Shown piece by piece: positions 1-7,032 of a DNA stretch of 17,406 bases. Source of the stretch: Oscillospiraceae bacterium (lineage in GTDB: Bacteria > Bacillota > Clostridia > Oscillospirales > Ruminococcaceae); the NCBI GenBank assembly GCA_017483405.1, contig JAFUWP010000017.1, positions 1-17,406 on the forward strand. The letters are read 5' to 3'. Position numbers and translations under genes: made by a program. Below the pieces are notes generated by a model, which worked only from the letters and a program-made list of their open reading frames with translations, was not told where the DNA came from and made no database searches. Position 1 is the first letter of the stretch, and every line of letters begins with the position of its first letter.

Positions 1-1
1 C

Positions 2-637
2 ATCAACGCATTTTTCAACGCTCTGTACGCTGACAAGAAGCACTATATGTATCAGATCATGTTCAGTGTAATGCTTGCGACTGGATGCCGTATCGGAGAG
101 ATCTGTGCTCTTACATGGGAGAACATCGACTTTGGAAATGACCGCATTCATATCTGTAAGCACTTTGTCACGGATAAGACGGGTGCTCATATTCAGAACG
201 GCTGTAAGACCAATGCAGGTGACCGCTGGCTTACAATGGACAAAAGTATCATGGATATGCTTAGAGAGTACAGAGCTTATTATGATGAAACGGCTGAGAG
301 GTACGGAAGCAAATGGAACTACGAGGATAACGCAGTTTTCTTTTCTCAGAAGAAATACGGTACATTCCTCAATCCTGCGACAGCAAGGAGCTGGCTCAAT
401 AGTTTTACCGAAAAGAACGGACTGCCAAGAATTCATCCGCATATGTTCCGTCACACATCGGTGAGCTTGCAGTTACAGGCAGGAATCAGCATAGCTGACG
501 CAGCCAAGCGAGCAGGTCATGCACGTCCAGATGTGACACTGAGAATTTACTCTCACACGCTCAAGAAGAACGATCTACATTGCTGTGAGGCAGTTACGAA
601 AGCAATGCCGAAAATGCCGAAGCGTGAAGCGGTGTGA
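2..637 (+). CDS. Tyrosine-type site-specific recombinase (integrase), 3' part only
   Basis: This is the C-terminal catalytic domain of a phage/ICE-type tyrosine recombinase. It is open at the left edge of the window, and the reading frame continues upstream of the first internal ATG at 47. Counting from that Met, the whole catalytic set is visible: Arg15 in TGCRIGE, the beta-hairpin Lys54 in CKTNAGDRW, His132-x-x-Arg135 in HPHMFRH, His158 in GHAR and the nucleophile Tyr168 in RIYSH. The N-terminal arm-binding and core-binding domains lie outside the window. The enzyme would cut and rejoin attachment sites of an integrated element. Its 3' end points toward nadB with no gene between, as expected for a terminal integrase gene. 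Codon choice (mostly AAG and GAG) resembles the first half of nadB rather than the rest of the window. The family is certain; the element type (Tn916-like ICE or prophage) is not. Confidence 0.93.
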   Translation: MNAFFNALYADKKHYMYQIMFSVMLATGCRIGEICALTWENIDFGNDRIHICKHFVTDKTGAHIQNGCKTNAGDRWLTMDKSIMDMLREYRAYYDETAERYGSKWNYEDNAVFFSQKKYGTFLNPATARSWLNSFTEKNGLPRIHPHMFRHTSVSLQLQAGISIADAAKRAGHARPDVTLRIYSHTLKKNDLHCCEAVTKAMPKMPKREAV

Positions 638-693
638 CTGGAGACAACAAGTTGCGTGAAGCCCATCTTGTTCTATCTTGAAGTGTCATGAAA

Positions 694-727
694 GTTGACC
701 GATTGTTGACCAAAGTGATTTGTTGAT
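694..727 (+). repeat. Three short direct repeats (GTTGAC/GTTGAT) behind the integrase
   Basis: GTTGACC occurs at 694-700 and 705-711, and GTTGATC at 722-728, all in the same orientation in the gap between the integrase and nadB. Clustered short direct repeats beside an integrase gene are typical of arm-type binding sites or of an attachment region. That role is inferred; the repeats are short and could be chance. Confidence 0.3.
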
Positions 728-740
728 CGCTGAAATCACG

Positions 741-759
741 CGAAAACATCGTATTTTCG
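741..759. promoter_or_regulatory. Inverted repeat CGAAAA-N7-TTTTCG just upstream of the nadB promoter
   Basis: Perfect 6-bp arms at 741-746 and 754-759 lie 9 bp upstream of the -35 hexamer. No T-run follows, so it is not a terminator for the integrase. It could be an operator for nadB. I cannot match it to a known NAD-responsive operator. Confidence 0.3.
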
Positions 760-768
760 GCATACGGG

Positions 769-797
769 TTGAAATTTCACGGTTAATATGATATAAT
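769..797 (+). promoter_or_regulatory. Sigma-A promoter of nadB
   Basis: TTGAAA at 769-774 and a perfect TATAAT at 792-797 are separated by 17 nt. Transcription would begin near 804, inside the palindrome CGTATACG (803-810), which could act as an operator. The leader to the nadB start is about 50 nt. It shows that nadB is transcribed from its own promoter and is not an extension of the integrase transcript. Confidence 0.8.
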
Positions 798-856
798 ATA
801 AGCGTATACGTAAAATGGCGCATACTATCTCAATTTTGTAAAGGACGTGACGGATT

Positions 857-2329
857 ATGTCCCGTAATTATGATGTTATCATCGCAGGCTGCGGTGCGGC
901 CGGTCTTTATGCAGCTATCAACCTTCCATCAGAGCTCAATATCCTTATCATCTGCAAGCGTGATCTGAAGCTCTGCAACTCCTCCCTCGCTCAGGGCGGT
1001 ATTGCAGGTGTTTACAAGTCACCTACGGACAATATACAGTACCACCAGAATGATACTCTCATCGCAGGCAGCTTCAAGAACAACGTTGACGCTGTTCATA
1101 CCCTCGTCAGCGAAGCCGCTCAGGATATCGAGCATATCATCGAGCTTGGCGTGGAATTTGACAAGAATCCCGACGGCACCTACCACCGTACCCTTGAGGG
1201 CGGTCACGGTCATCACCGTATCTTCCACCATGCCGATTCCACAGGCGCTGAAATTGCAGGCAAGCTCCTTGAAAATGTAAAGCAGCTCCCAAATGTGGAA
1301 ATAATGGAGAATACCCTTATGTGCGGGGCTAAGCAGACCTCCACAGGCTACTCCGCTTTCCTCAAGCTGGCTGACGATACATACGAGACTGTCAACAGCC
1401 ACTTCATGATACTTGCTACAGGCGGTATCGGCAGAGTGTACCAGTTCACCACCAATTCCGCTATCGCTACAGGCGACGGTATCACCTTTGCTTATGAGAT
1501 GGGCGCTAAGATAAAGAATCTCAGCTACGTTCAGTTCCACCCTACAGCTTTCAACAACCGTGCTACCCGTGAGTGCTTCCTTATTTCCGAGGCTGTACGT
1601 GGTGAGGGCGCTTACCTCCTCAACTGCAACAAGGAGCGCTTCATGCAGAATTATGATGAGCGTCTGGAGCTTGCCCCGAGAGATGTAGTTTCCCATGCTA
1701 TCGTGCTTGAAGCAAGAAAGACAGGCTCTACCGACTTCTACCTCGATATAAGCTACAAGGACAGCGAGTTCCTCAAAAACCGCTTCCCCATGATATACAA
1801 GAACCTGCTCGAACAGGGCTATGATATGACCAAAGACAGAATTCCGATTTATCCGTGTCAGCATTATCTGATGGGTGGTATTCAGGTGAATCCGGCATCG
1901 CGGACAAAAGTCCCGAATCTCTATGCCTGCGGTGAATGCTCGAATACCGGTGTTCATGGCAATAACCGACTGGCAAGCAATTCCCTTCTGGAAGCGTTAG
2001 TATTTTCTCGCCATGCCGCGCAGGATATTGCGAAGAAAATGCCTCACGCACCCGAAAATTTTGAAGAAATTGAATTCAATCCGCATACGGATGGTCAGCC
2101 TGTTCCGCATGGTATCCGGACACAGCTCCGGCATATCTTGCAGGAAAGCTATTTCGTGATTCCGAATGCCGAGAAAATTCAGGAAAATTTCAGCAAAGTC
2201 TGCGAAATTCTTCATGATTTGGAAGAAACCCCCTATCTTGTCAATCAGGATTATGTCGAAGCACGTTCGACAGCAACTATTGCATTCTTAATCCTGAATG
2301 AAGCCTTAATTGAGGAGAAAGGAGCTTAA
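857..2329 (+). CDS. nadB: L-aspartate oxidase (NadB), compositionally mosaic
   Basis: FAD-dependent cytoplasmic enzyme oxidising L-aspartate to iminoaspartate, the first step of de novo NAD synthesis; in anaerobes fumarate is the usual acceptor. The 490-aa product has the N-terminal dinucleotide fold (G11-C-G13-A-A-G16), the family signatures NSSLAQGGIAG, EGGHGHHRIFHHAD, ATGGIGRVYQ and VQFHPTAF, then CQHYLMGG and NNRLASNSLLEALVF in the flavin-contacting C-terminal half. It is somewhat shorter than the ~540-aa E. coli enzyme. AAGGA at 841-845 lies 11 nt before the ATG. By hand count, codons 1 to about 325 use AAG:AAA 15:2, GAG:GAA 14:7, TAC:TAT 11:5 and six ATA Ile. After about nt 1840 the figures are 1:5, 3:13, 0:6 and none, and proline switches to CCG. 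The frame is uninterrupted and all motifs survive, so a functional chimera is plausible. nadC follows after 2 nt. Confidence 0.96.
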   Translation: MSRNYDVIIAGCGAAGLYAAINLPSELNILIICKRDLKLCNSSLAQGGIAGVYKSPTDNIQYHQNDTLIAGSFKNNVDAVHTLVSEAAQDIEHIIELGVEFDKNPDGTYHRTLEGGHGHHRIFHHADSTGAEIAGKLLENVKQLPNVEIMENTLMCGAKQTSTGYSAFLKLADDTYETVNSHFMILATGGIGRVYQFTTNSAIATGDGITFAYEMGAKIKNLSYVQFHPTAFNNRATRECFLISEAVRGEGAYLLNCNKERFMQNYDERLELAPRDVVSHAIVLEARKTGSTDFYLDISYKDSEFLKNRFPMIYKNLLEQGYDMTKDRIPIYPCQHYLMGGIQVNPASRTKVPNLYACGECSNTGVHGNNRLASNSLLEALVFSRHAAQDIAKKMPHAPENFEEIEFNPHTDGQPVPHGIRTQLRHILQESYFVIPNAEKIQENFSKVCEILHDLEETPYLVNQDYVEARSTATIAFLILNEALIEEKGA

Positions 2330-2331
2330 TC

Positions 2332-3171
2332 ATGCAGTTACTGCAAAGCTATATCGATAATATTATCAATACCGCGCTGGAAGAAGATATTCATTATGTG
2401 GATGTTACAACAGATTATCTTCTGCCGGACGGCCATACCAGCAGTGCTTACTATATCGCAAAGGCGGAAGGTGTTGTCTGCGGTCTGGACATCGCAAAGA
2501 GAGTGTTTGAACTTGTCGGCGGAGGTGTCGAATTCAAGGCAAATCTCAAAGACGGCGATAAAGTGAAAAAAGGCGATATTATCGCCACCATGAAGGGCGA
2601 TTCCAAAACGCTCCTGAAAGGGGAACGCACTGCCCTGAATATTTTGCAACATGCATCCGGCATCGCCACGGCAACAAATCGCTGTGTCGAACTCGTCAAG
2701 GGTACAAAAGCCCAGATTACCGATACCAGAAAAACACTCCCATGCCTGAGAAGATTGCAGAAATATGCCGTCACTGTCGGCGGAGGAAAAAATCATCGGT
2801 ATAATCTCTCCGAAGGCGCAATGCTGAAAGATAATCATATTGATGTTTATGGCGGTATCACGCCGGCTGTCACCGCGCTCCGTGAGAAAATCGGCCACAT
2901 GACGAAAATCGAAGTCGAAGTCCGTAATCTTGATGAACTCCGTGAAGCCCTCGCAGTCGGATGCGAAATCATCATGCTTGATAACATGTCCTGCGAAGAT
3001 ATGACAAAGGCTGTCGAAATCACTGACGGAAAAGCTCTGCTGGAAGCGTCCGGCAACGTCACCGAGGAAAATATCGCCGAAATCGCGAAAACCGGTGTGG
3101 ATATTATCTCCCTCGGCGCGCTGACACATTCCGTACAGTGCTTTGATATTTCCATGAGATTCGACAAGTGA
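2332..3171 (+). CDS. nadC: Nicotinate-nucleotide pyrophosphorylase (quinolinate phosphoribosyltransferase)
   Basis: Cytoplasmic enzyme converting quinolinate and PRPP to nicotinate mononucleotide, CO2 and pyrophosphate, the third step of de novo NAD synthesis. The 279 residues are the normal length. Visible signatures are DVTTDYL (24-30) at the N-terminus, ERTALNILQHASGIAT (98-113), the substrate-binding TDTRKTLP (130-137), GGGKNHRYNL with His155/Arg156, KDNH (166-169), the barrel strand KIEVEVRN, IMLDNMS and LEASGNV. The start has a strong site (AAAGGAG about 8 nt upstream) that overlaps the 3' end of nadB, giving tight coupling. nadA, the usual third member, is neither between these genes nor downstream in the window. 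Codon usage (GAA, CCG, TAT) matches everything to its right and differs from the 5' half of nadB. Confidence 0.97.
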   Translation: MQLLQSYIDNIINTALEEDIHYVDVTTDYLLPDGHTSSAYYIAKAEGVVCGLDIAKRVFELVGGGVEFKANLKDGDKVKKGDIIATMKGDSKTLLKGERTALNILQHASGIATATNRCVELVKGTKAQITDTRKTLPCLRRLQKYAVTVGGGKNHRYNLSEGAMLKDNHIDVYGGITPAVTALREKIGHMTKIEVEVRNLDELREALAVGCEIIMLDNMSCEDMTKAVEITDGKALLEASGNVTEENIAEIAKTGVDIISLGALTHSVQCFDISMRFDK

Positions 3172-3183
3172 GGTGCGCACTTG

Positions 3184-3813
3184 ATGAAATTTTTGAAAAC
3201 AGGTATGTTTCTGTTCCTGACATGCTGTCTGCTGACTGCCTGCGGTCAGACAGTATCACAGGAAGCCGACAATAATACCGTTTCCGTTGAAGAAACCGCG
3301 GAAGAAACTGTCGCCGAAACTTCCGGCATCGAGATTCCTGATAATAAAACCCGTCCGGACGGGACTGCTGATATTCATGTCACAATCGAGAATGTAGAAG
3401 TCTCTCTCGAAGAACTCAAAACAAATGAATATATCGTTCCTGTCTATGTCGCACTCGACCAGAATTCCGGTATCAACTATGCCGAATGGGGTGCTTTCTA
3501 CGATGCCAGATGCACCATCGAACAAGTGCCTTTTGATGATGAAGTCGATTTCGATACCGTCTGCTCGGTCAATGCCGAAAAGCACTTCTTCTGGACGGCA
3601 TGGGCGACAGCGAATGACAATCCGCATACCGGAAATCTGATTCGTCTGGATGTCACTCTGCCTCAGGATGTCAAGGCCGGAGATGTGTTCGCGATTACCT
3701 ATTCGCCGGTTTCTATGGCGGATAAGCCGCATATCTGGAACAGTTCCCAGAACAACTGGGTGACGGATGGCGTTGTCGGCTGGACAGATGGCGGCATCAC
3801 CGTGACAGAATAA
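3184..3813 (+). CDS. Lipoprotein with a cohesin-like beta-sandwich domain
   Basis: Secreted, lipid-anchored protein of 209 aa. A short basic N-terminus and a hydrophobic stretch lead to the lipobox LLTAC with Cys20 as the likely lipidated residue. An acidic Thr/Glu-rich linker follows to about residue 55, then one domain of ~150 residues. The pattern in that domain (EYIVPVYVALDQNSGINYAE, a YDARC strand, then DVKAGDVFAITY near the C-terminus) recalls ruminococcal cohesin modules, which bind dockerins. This assignment is from pattern memory and could be a related Ig-like fold. ATG 3184 is chosen over the in-frame TTG at 3181; GAGGTG at 3170-3175 serves either. It lies 12 nt after nadC and 30 nt before metG with no terminator, so it is probably co-transcribed with both, an odd setting for a surface protein. 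Confidence 0.75.
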   Translation: MKFLKTGMFLFLTCCLLTACGQTVSQEADNNTVSVEETAEETVAETSGIEIPDNKTRPDGTADIHVTIENVEVSLEELKTNEYIVPVYVALDQNSGINYAEWGAFYDARCTIEQVPFDDEVDFDTVCSVNAEKHFFWTAWATANDNPHTGNLIRLDVTLPQDVKAGDVFAITYSPVSMADKPHIWNSSQNNWVTDGVVGWTDGGITVTE

Positions 3814-3843
3814 TCAGCATACACGAAAGGAGATTTTTTAATC

Positions 3844-5772
3844 ATGTCAAAATTTTATATCACAACCCCGATTTATTATCCTTCGGGAAATCCGCATATC
3901 GGCCACTGCTATACCACAACGGCCTGCGATACCATCGCGCGTTACAGAAGAATGCAGGGGCATGAAGTAATGTTCCTCACCGGTACGGATGAACATGGTC
4001 TCAAAATCGAACAGAAAGCCGCCGAAGCCGGCATCACTCCGAAGGAATATGTTGACGGCATTGTCGAAATTTTCAAGAAATTATGGTCTTATATGAATAT
4101 CAGCTATGACAGATATATCAGAACAACAGATGATTATCATGTTGAAGCTGTACAGAAAATCTTTAAAGATTTGTACGATAGAGGCCATATCTACAAGGGC
4201 AAGTATACAGGCAAGTACTGCACTCCCTGTGAAAGTTTCTGGACTTCCTCCCAGCTCAAGGACGGCAAATGTCCTGAATGCGGCCGTGATGTCATTGATG
4301 CCGAAGAAGAAGCCTATTTCTTCAAGATGTCTCCGTTTGCTGACAGAATTGAGGATTTACTCCTGAATACGGATTATCTCCAGCCCCGTACCCGTGCGGT
4401 GGAATTAGTCAATAACTTCATCAAGGCAGGTCTTGAAGATTTATGCGTTTCCAGAACGTCTTTCAAGTGGGGCATTCCCGTGACATTCGATACCAAACAT
4501 GTCGTTTATGTCTGGATTGATGCGCTCTCGAACTATATCACAGCACTTGGCTATGATAATCAGGCTTATCAGGATTTCGAGAAATTCTGGCCTGCTGATA
4601 TCCACATGGTTGCGAAAGATATTATGAGATTCCATGCGATTATCTGGCCGGCTATGCTGATGGCACTTGATTTGCCTCTGCCGAAGCATCTGGCTGTACA
4701 TGGCTGGATTACCTTCAACGGCGAAAAGATGAGCAAATCTCTCGGAAATGTCGTTGACCCGTTCATCCTCGGCGAACGCTACGGCGCAGATGCTATCCGT
4801 TATCACATTCTCAGAGAAATGGCACTCGGCGCAGACAGCGACTTCTCCAACGAAATCATGATTAACAGAATGAATTCCGACTTAGCGAACGGCCTCGGAA
4901 ATCTGGTTTCCAGAACTGTCGCTATGATTGATAAGTATTTCGGCGGAACGCTCCCCGAAGAACGTCAGGCAGAGCCGATTGATGAAGAATTAATCAATCT
5001 TGCGGTTTCTATCCGGAGCACTGTCGATAACTATTTCGATGAAACTCAGCTCAAGAATGCGCTGATTGAAGTCTTCAAGCTCGTGGACAGAGCCAATAAG
5101 TATATTGATGAAACAACCCCGTGGATTCTCGGAAAAGATGAATCCCAAAAGGCAAGACTTGCAAGCGTATTATATAACTTGCTGGAAAGCATCAGAATTA
5201 TTTCTTCCCTGCTGTATCCGTTTATGCCTTCGACAATGCCGAAGGTATGGGAACAGATTGGCGCATCTGCCGAACATGTCACATACGGGAATGCGAATCA
5301 GTTCGGTATTCTGCCGGTGAATGTGACCGTTCACAAGGGAGAAATCCTGTTCCCGCGCATCGATGCCGAAAAGGAAATCGAAGCCCTGAACGAAATCATC
5401 AAGCAGAATCTTCCGAAAGAGACATATCAGCCTGCACCTCTCGCCGAAGAAATCAGTATCGAAGATTTCGCAAAGGTGGATTTGCGTGTTGCAAAAGTCA
5501 TTTCTGCGGAAAAGGTTAAGAAATCCAAGAAACTCCTCTGCCTCCAGCTTGATGACGGCATGGGCGGCCGTCAGGTTGTTTCTGGCATCGCCGAATGGTA
5601 TACTCCGGAAGCTCTTGTCGGAAAGAAAGTCATCATCGTGGCGAATCTGAAACCTGCAAAGCTCTGCGGTGTGGAAAGCAACGGCATGATTTGTGCGGCT
5701 GACCTGCCGGATGGCAGTGTTGTCGTACAGTTTGCGGATGATTCTTATCCCTGCGGTGCAAAGTTAAGATAA
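3844..5772 (+). CDS. metG: Methionyl-tRNA synthetase
   Basis: Class I aminoacyl-tRNA synthetase that charges tRNA-Met with methionine using ATP in the cytoplasm. The 642-residue protein has the HIGH motif at 18-21 (NPHIGHCY), the zinc knuckle with C126-x2-C129 and C143-x2-C146, and the KMSKS loop exactly at 295-299 (EKMSKSLGN). A helical anticodon-binding domain runs to about 510. From about 540 there is a C-terminal Trbp111/EMAP-type tRNA-binding OB fold (IEDFAKVDLRVAKV, VSGIAEWY, SNGMICAA), so this is the longer dimerising form. AAAGGAG lies 11 nt before the start. It is the last gene of the nadB-nadC-lipoprotein-metG cluster and is followed by a strong terminator. Confidence 0.98.
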   Translation: MSKFYITTPIYYPSGNPHIGHCYTTTACDTIARYRRMQGHEVMFLTGTDEHGLKIEQKAAEAGITPKEYVDGIVEIFKKLWSYMNISYDRYIRTTDDYHVEAVQKIFKDLYDRGHIYKGKYTGKYCTPCESFWTSSQLKDGKCPECGRDVIDAEEEAYFFKMSPFADRIEDLLLNTDYLQPRTRAVELVNNFIKAGLEDLCVSRTSFKWGIPVTFDTKHVVYVWIDALSNYITALGYDNQAYQDFEKFWPADIHMVAKDIMRFHAIIWPAMLMALDLPLPKHLAVHGWITFNGEKMSKSLGNVVDPFILGERYGADAIRYHILREMALGADSDFSNEIMINRMNSDLANGLGNLVSRTVAMIDKYFGGTLPEERQAEPIDEELINLAVSIRSTVDNYFDETQLKNALIEVFKLVDRANKYIDETTPWILGKDESQKARLASVLYNLLESIRIISSLLYPFMPSTMPKVWEQIGASAEHVTYGNANQFGILPVNVTVHKGEILFPRIDAEKEIEALNEIIKQNLPKETYQPAPLAEEISIEDFAKVDLRVAKVISAEKVKKSKKLLCLQLDDGMGGRQVVSGIAEWYTPEALVGKKVIIVANLKPAKLCGVESNGMICAADLPDGSVVVQFADDSYPCGAKLR

Positions 5773-5816
5773 AAAATTACCCCTTTCCGGAAGTTTTCGG
5801 AAAGGGGATTGTTTTC
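5771..5816. terminator. Bidirectional intrinsic terminator between metG and a convergent gene
   Basis: CCCCTTTCCG (5780-5789) pairs perfectly with CGGAAAGGGG (5798-5807) around an 8-nt loop. On the plus strand ATTGTTTT follows; on the minus strand the flanking AAAAAATTA becomes a U-run. It therefore can end both metG and the minus-strand gene that stops at 5822. Confidence 0.88.
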
Positions 5817-5821
5817 TGAAT

Positions 5822-6256
5822 TTATTTTGTTGCATCCTGAATGAGCTGTTTCATTTCTTCTTTTTCTTTATCAGTTTTAGCATAGCGCATCATGCATCGT
5901 TCAAAGATTTCGGAGGGGGTATTTTTCTGATAGTCTTCCAGAACGGCGCGGATTTCATTCCTGAAATCTTCCGGCAGAGTGTCATTTTTCACGAGCGTTG
6001 ACAAATATACCACCTGAGCGGCTTCTCTGGCATCGGAGAGAGCAGTTTTTTCGTCATCGGAAAGGGTATCGGGAGCATTTTCGGCTTTTTCGGATGCTTT
6101 CTTATATTTCAGATAGAAAGCATTATCAGCCGGACGGTGCTTATCCTTGAAATCGTTCCGAGCTTTTTCCGTAAGAGCATCCATTTTTTCGCAGGCTTTG
6201 AAATTGGCGATGCCGCTCTTTATCATATCGCCCATAGCTTTGAGGCCTTCAAACAT
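5822..6256 (-). CDS. Small helical protein of unknown function (144 aa)
   Basis: I do not recognise this family. The product is soluble, highly charged and probably almost all helix: an N-terminal MFEGLKAMGDMIKSG amphipathic segment, a Lys/Ala-rich middle and an acidic, Lys-rich C-terminal third. There is no signal peptide or membrane segment, and a single Cys near the start plus one near residue 124. The start at 6256 is chosen because AAGGA (minus strand) sits about 8 nt upstream and because a consensus promoter lies just behind it. The frame stays open further upstream, but that part crosses the promoter and reads like non-coding sequence. It converges on metG with a shared terminator. Confidence 0.75.
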   Translation of the reverse strand: MFEGLKAMGDMIKSGIANFKACEKMDALTEKARNDFKDKHRPADNAFYLKYKKASEKAENAPDTLSDDEKTALSDAREAAQVVYLSTLVKNDTLPEDFRNEIRAVLEDYQKNTPSEIFERCMMRYAKTDKEKEEMKQLIQDATK

Positions 6257-6301
6257 AAAAATTTCCTTCTTTCTTTTTAGAATAATGAATTTTGTGGTTT
6301 T

Positions 6302-6330
6302 ATTATAGCATAGAACAATTTTCATGTCAA
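6302..6330 (-). promoter_or_regulatory. Consensus sigma-A promoter of the 144-aa gene
   Basis: On the minus strand, TTGACA (6325-6330) and TATAAT (6302-6307) are both perfect and separated by 17 nt, with a TGC extension directly before the -10 (extended -10 type). The leader to the start at 6256 is about 40 nt. Such a perfect promoter suggests strong constitutive expression of an unidentified small protein. Confidence 0.88.
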
Positions 6331-6347
6331 GAGCGTGAAATAAAAAA

Positions 6348-6551
6348 TCAGGAATCCGTCTTGTCACCCTGCCCATAGTAAGTATGAATTGCATCATCCG
6401 GATGTATAAGATAATTTTCCAGCGGAACAGGAGGAAATCCATCTTTTAAAAAGATTTCAGTCCATTCTCTGTAAAAATTAAGTTTTTCAAGAATGGCATC
6501 ATCTGACCATCCCATTGCTTTCATTTTTTCAGTGAATTCTGTTTCAGTCAT
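6348..6551 (-). CDS. Very small acidic protein of unknown function (67 aa)
   Basis: The product begins MTETEFTEKMKAMGWSDDAI and is acidic, with a predicted helical N-terminal half and a Pro/Tyr-rich C-terminal half ending YYGQGDKTDS. I do not recognise a family. Coding status is supported by AGGAGA (minus strand 6561-6566), 9 nt before the ATG, and by sensible amino-acid composition. It begins right after the terminator of the tRNA unit, so it depends on read-through or on a promoter I cannot see. The stop is 18 nt from the -35 of the next minus-strand promoter. Confidence 0.6.
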   Translation of the reverse strand: MTETEFTEKMKAMGWSDDAILEKLNFYREWTEIFLKDGFPPVPLENYLIHPDDAIHTYYGQGDKTDS

Positions 6552-6568
6552 AGTCTGTCATCTCCTAA

Positions 6569-6603
6569 GAAAAAATAAAAATTCCGGCATTTTCATACCG
6601 GAA
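6569..6603 (-). terminator. Intrinsic terminator of the tRNA-Thr/tRNA-Tyr unit
   Basis: On the minus strand TTCCGG (6603-6598) and CCGGAA (6587-6582) form a perfect 6-bp stem around a 10-nt loop, followed by TTTTTATTTTTT. It begins 2 nt beyond the encoded CCA of tRNA-Tyr. Confidence 0.8.
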
Positions 6604-6604
6604 C

Positions 6605-6689
6605 TGGTGGGAGAGGATGGATTCGAACCATCGAAGCTAGTAGCAACAGATTTACAGTCTGCCCCCTTTGGCCACTCGGGAACTCTCCC
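6605..6689 (-). tRNA. tRNA-Tyr (anticodon GTA), CCA encoded
   Basis: Acceptor arms GGGAGAG and CTCTCCC pair fully. The anticodon loop reads CTGTAAA (GUA, tyrosine) on a GCAGA/TCTGT-type stem, a long variable arm follows as expected of a class II tRNA, and the T-loop is GGTTCGAATCC. The discriminator is A at 6608 and the genome-encoded CCA occupies 6607-6605. Total length is 85 nt with CCA. Confidence 0.96.
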
Positions 6690-6715
6690 ATTATTGATTT
6701 TCATCAGTAAGAAAA

Positions 6716-6791
6716 TGGAGCTGGTGGACGGACTCGAACCCCCGACCTGCTGATTACAAATCAGCTGCTCTACCAACTGAGCTACACCAGC
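6716..6791 (-). tRNA. tRNA-Thr (anticodon TGT), CCA encoded
   Basis: Acceptor arms GCTGGTG and CACCAGC pair fully. The D-arm is GCTCAGTTGGTAGAGC, the anticodon loop TTTGTAA (UGU, threonine) lies on a CTGAT/ATCAG stem, and the T-arm is GGGGGTTCGAGTCCGTC. CCA is encoded at 6718-6716. It is the first gene of a two-tRNA transcript, 26 nt upstream of tRNA-Tyr. Confidence 0.96.
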
Positions 6792-6832
6792 ATTTTCTTT
6801 GCTGTATCGCCTCTTGCCTGACGACAGTATTT

Positions 6833-6861
6833 ATTATAGCACAAGTCAGAGTGTTTGTCAA
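6833..6861 (-). promoter_or_regulatory. Consensus sigma-A promoter of the tRNA pair
   Basis: On the minus strand TTGACA (6856-6861) and TATAAT (6833-6838) are perfect with a 17-nt spacer and an extended TGC before the -10. The distance to the tRNA-Thr 5' end is about 41 nt. It diverges from the guaB promoter across an AT-rich stretch. Confidence 0.9.
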
Positions 6862-6966
6862 GTGTTTTTTCAAAAAAAATTCAAAAAATTTTTTATTGTG
6901 AAAAGTAAATAAATCTCAACATAATTTTTCGTTCAAAATTCTGCCTGATGCTTTTTGTCCAAACTC

Positions 6967-6995
6967 TTGACTTTTTGCAGAAAAAAGAGTATCAT
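6967..6995 (+). promoter_or_regulatory. Sigma-A promoter of guaB
   Basis: TTGACT (6967-6972) and TATCAT (6990-6995) are separated by 17 nt. The leader to the guaB start is about 30 nt, too short for a riboswitch. The 6862-6966 stretch upstream is A/T-tract rich and shows no aptamer-like folding. Confidence 0.7.
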
Positions 6996-7032
6996 AAAAA
7001 TAATATCTTTATTAATATTTCAGGAAACGAGG

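Noticed and set aside
1019..1957. 312-codon open frame on the minus strand within nadB
   Set aside because: It is the antisense of nadB, whose protein shows all family motifs. The reverse product has no recognisable domain, and I saw no ribosome site for it.
2338..3180. 280-codon minus-strand open frame covering all of nadC
   Set aside because: A shadow of nadC: same extent, odd Phe/His/Asp-rich composition, no independent start signal.
5822..6442. Longer form (206 aa) of the 144-aa minus-strand protein
   Set aside because: The extra N-terminus runs through a perfect TTGACA-N17-TATAAT promoter and overlaps the next gene; the internal start has a good ribosome site.
6493..6776. Open frames on both strands over the tRNA pair
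   Set aside because: They translate through two complete tRNA genes and their terminator.
6862..7032. Possible purine riboswitch before guaB
   Set aside because: The promoter at 6967-6995 leaves only about 30 nt of leader, and no aptamer-like helices are visible.
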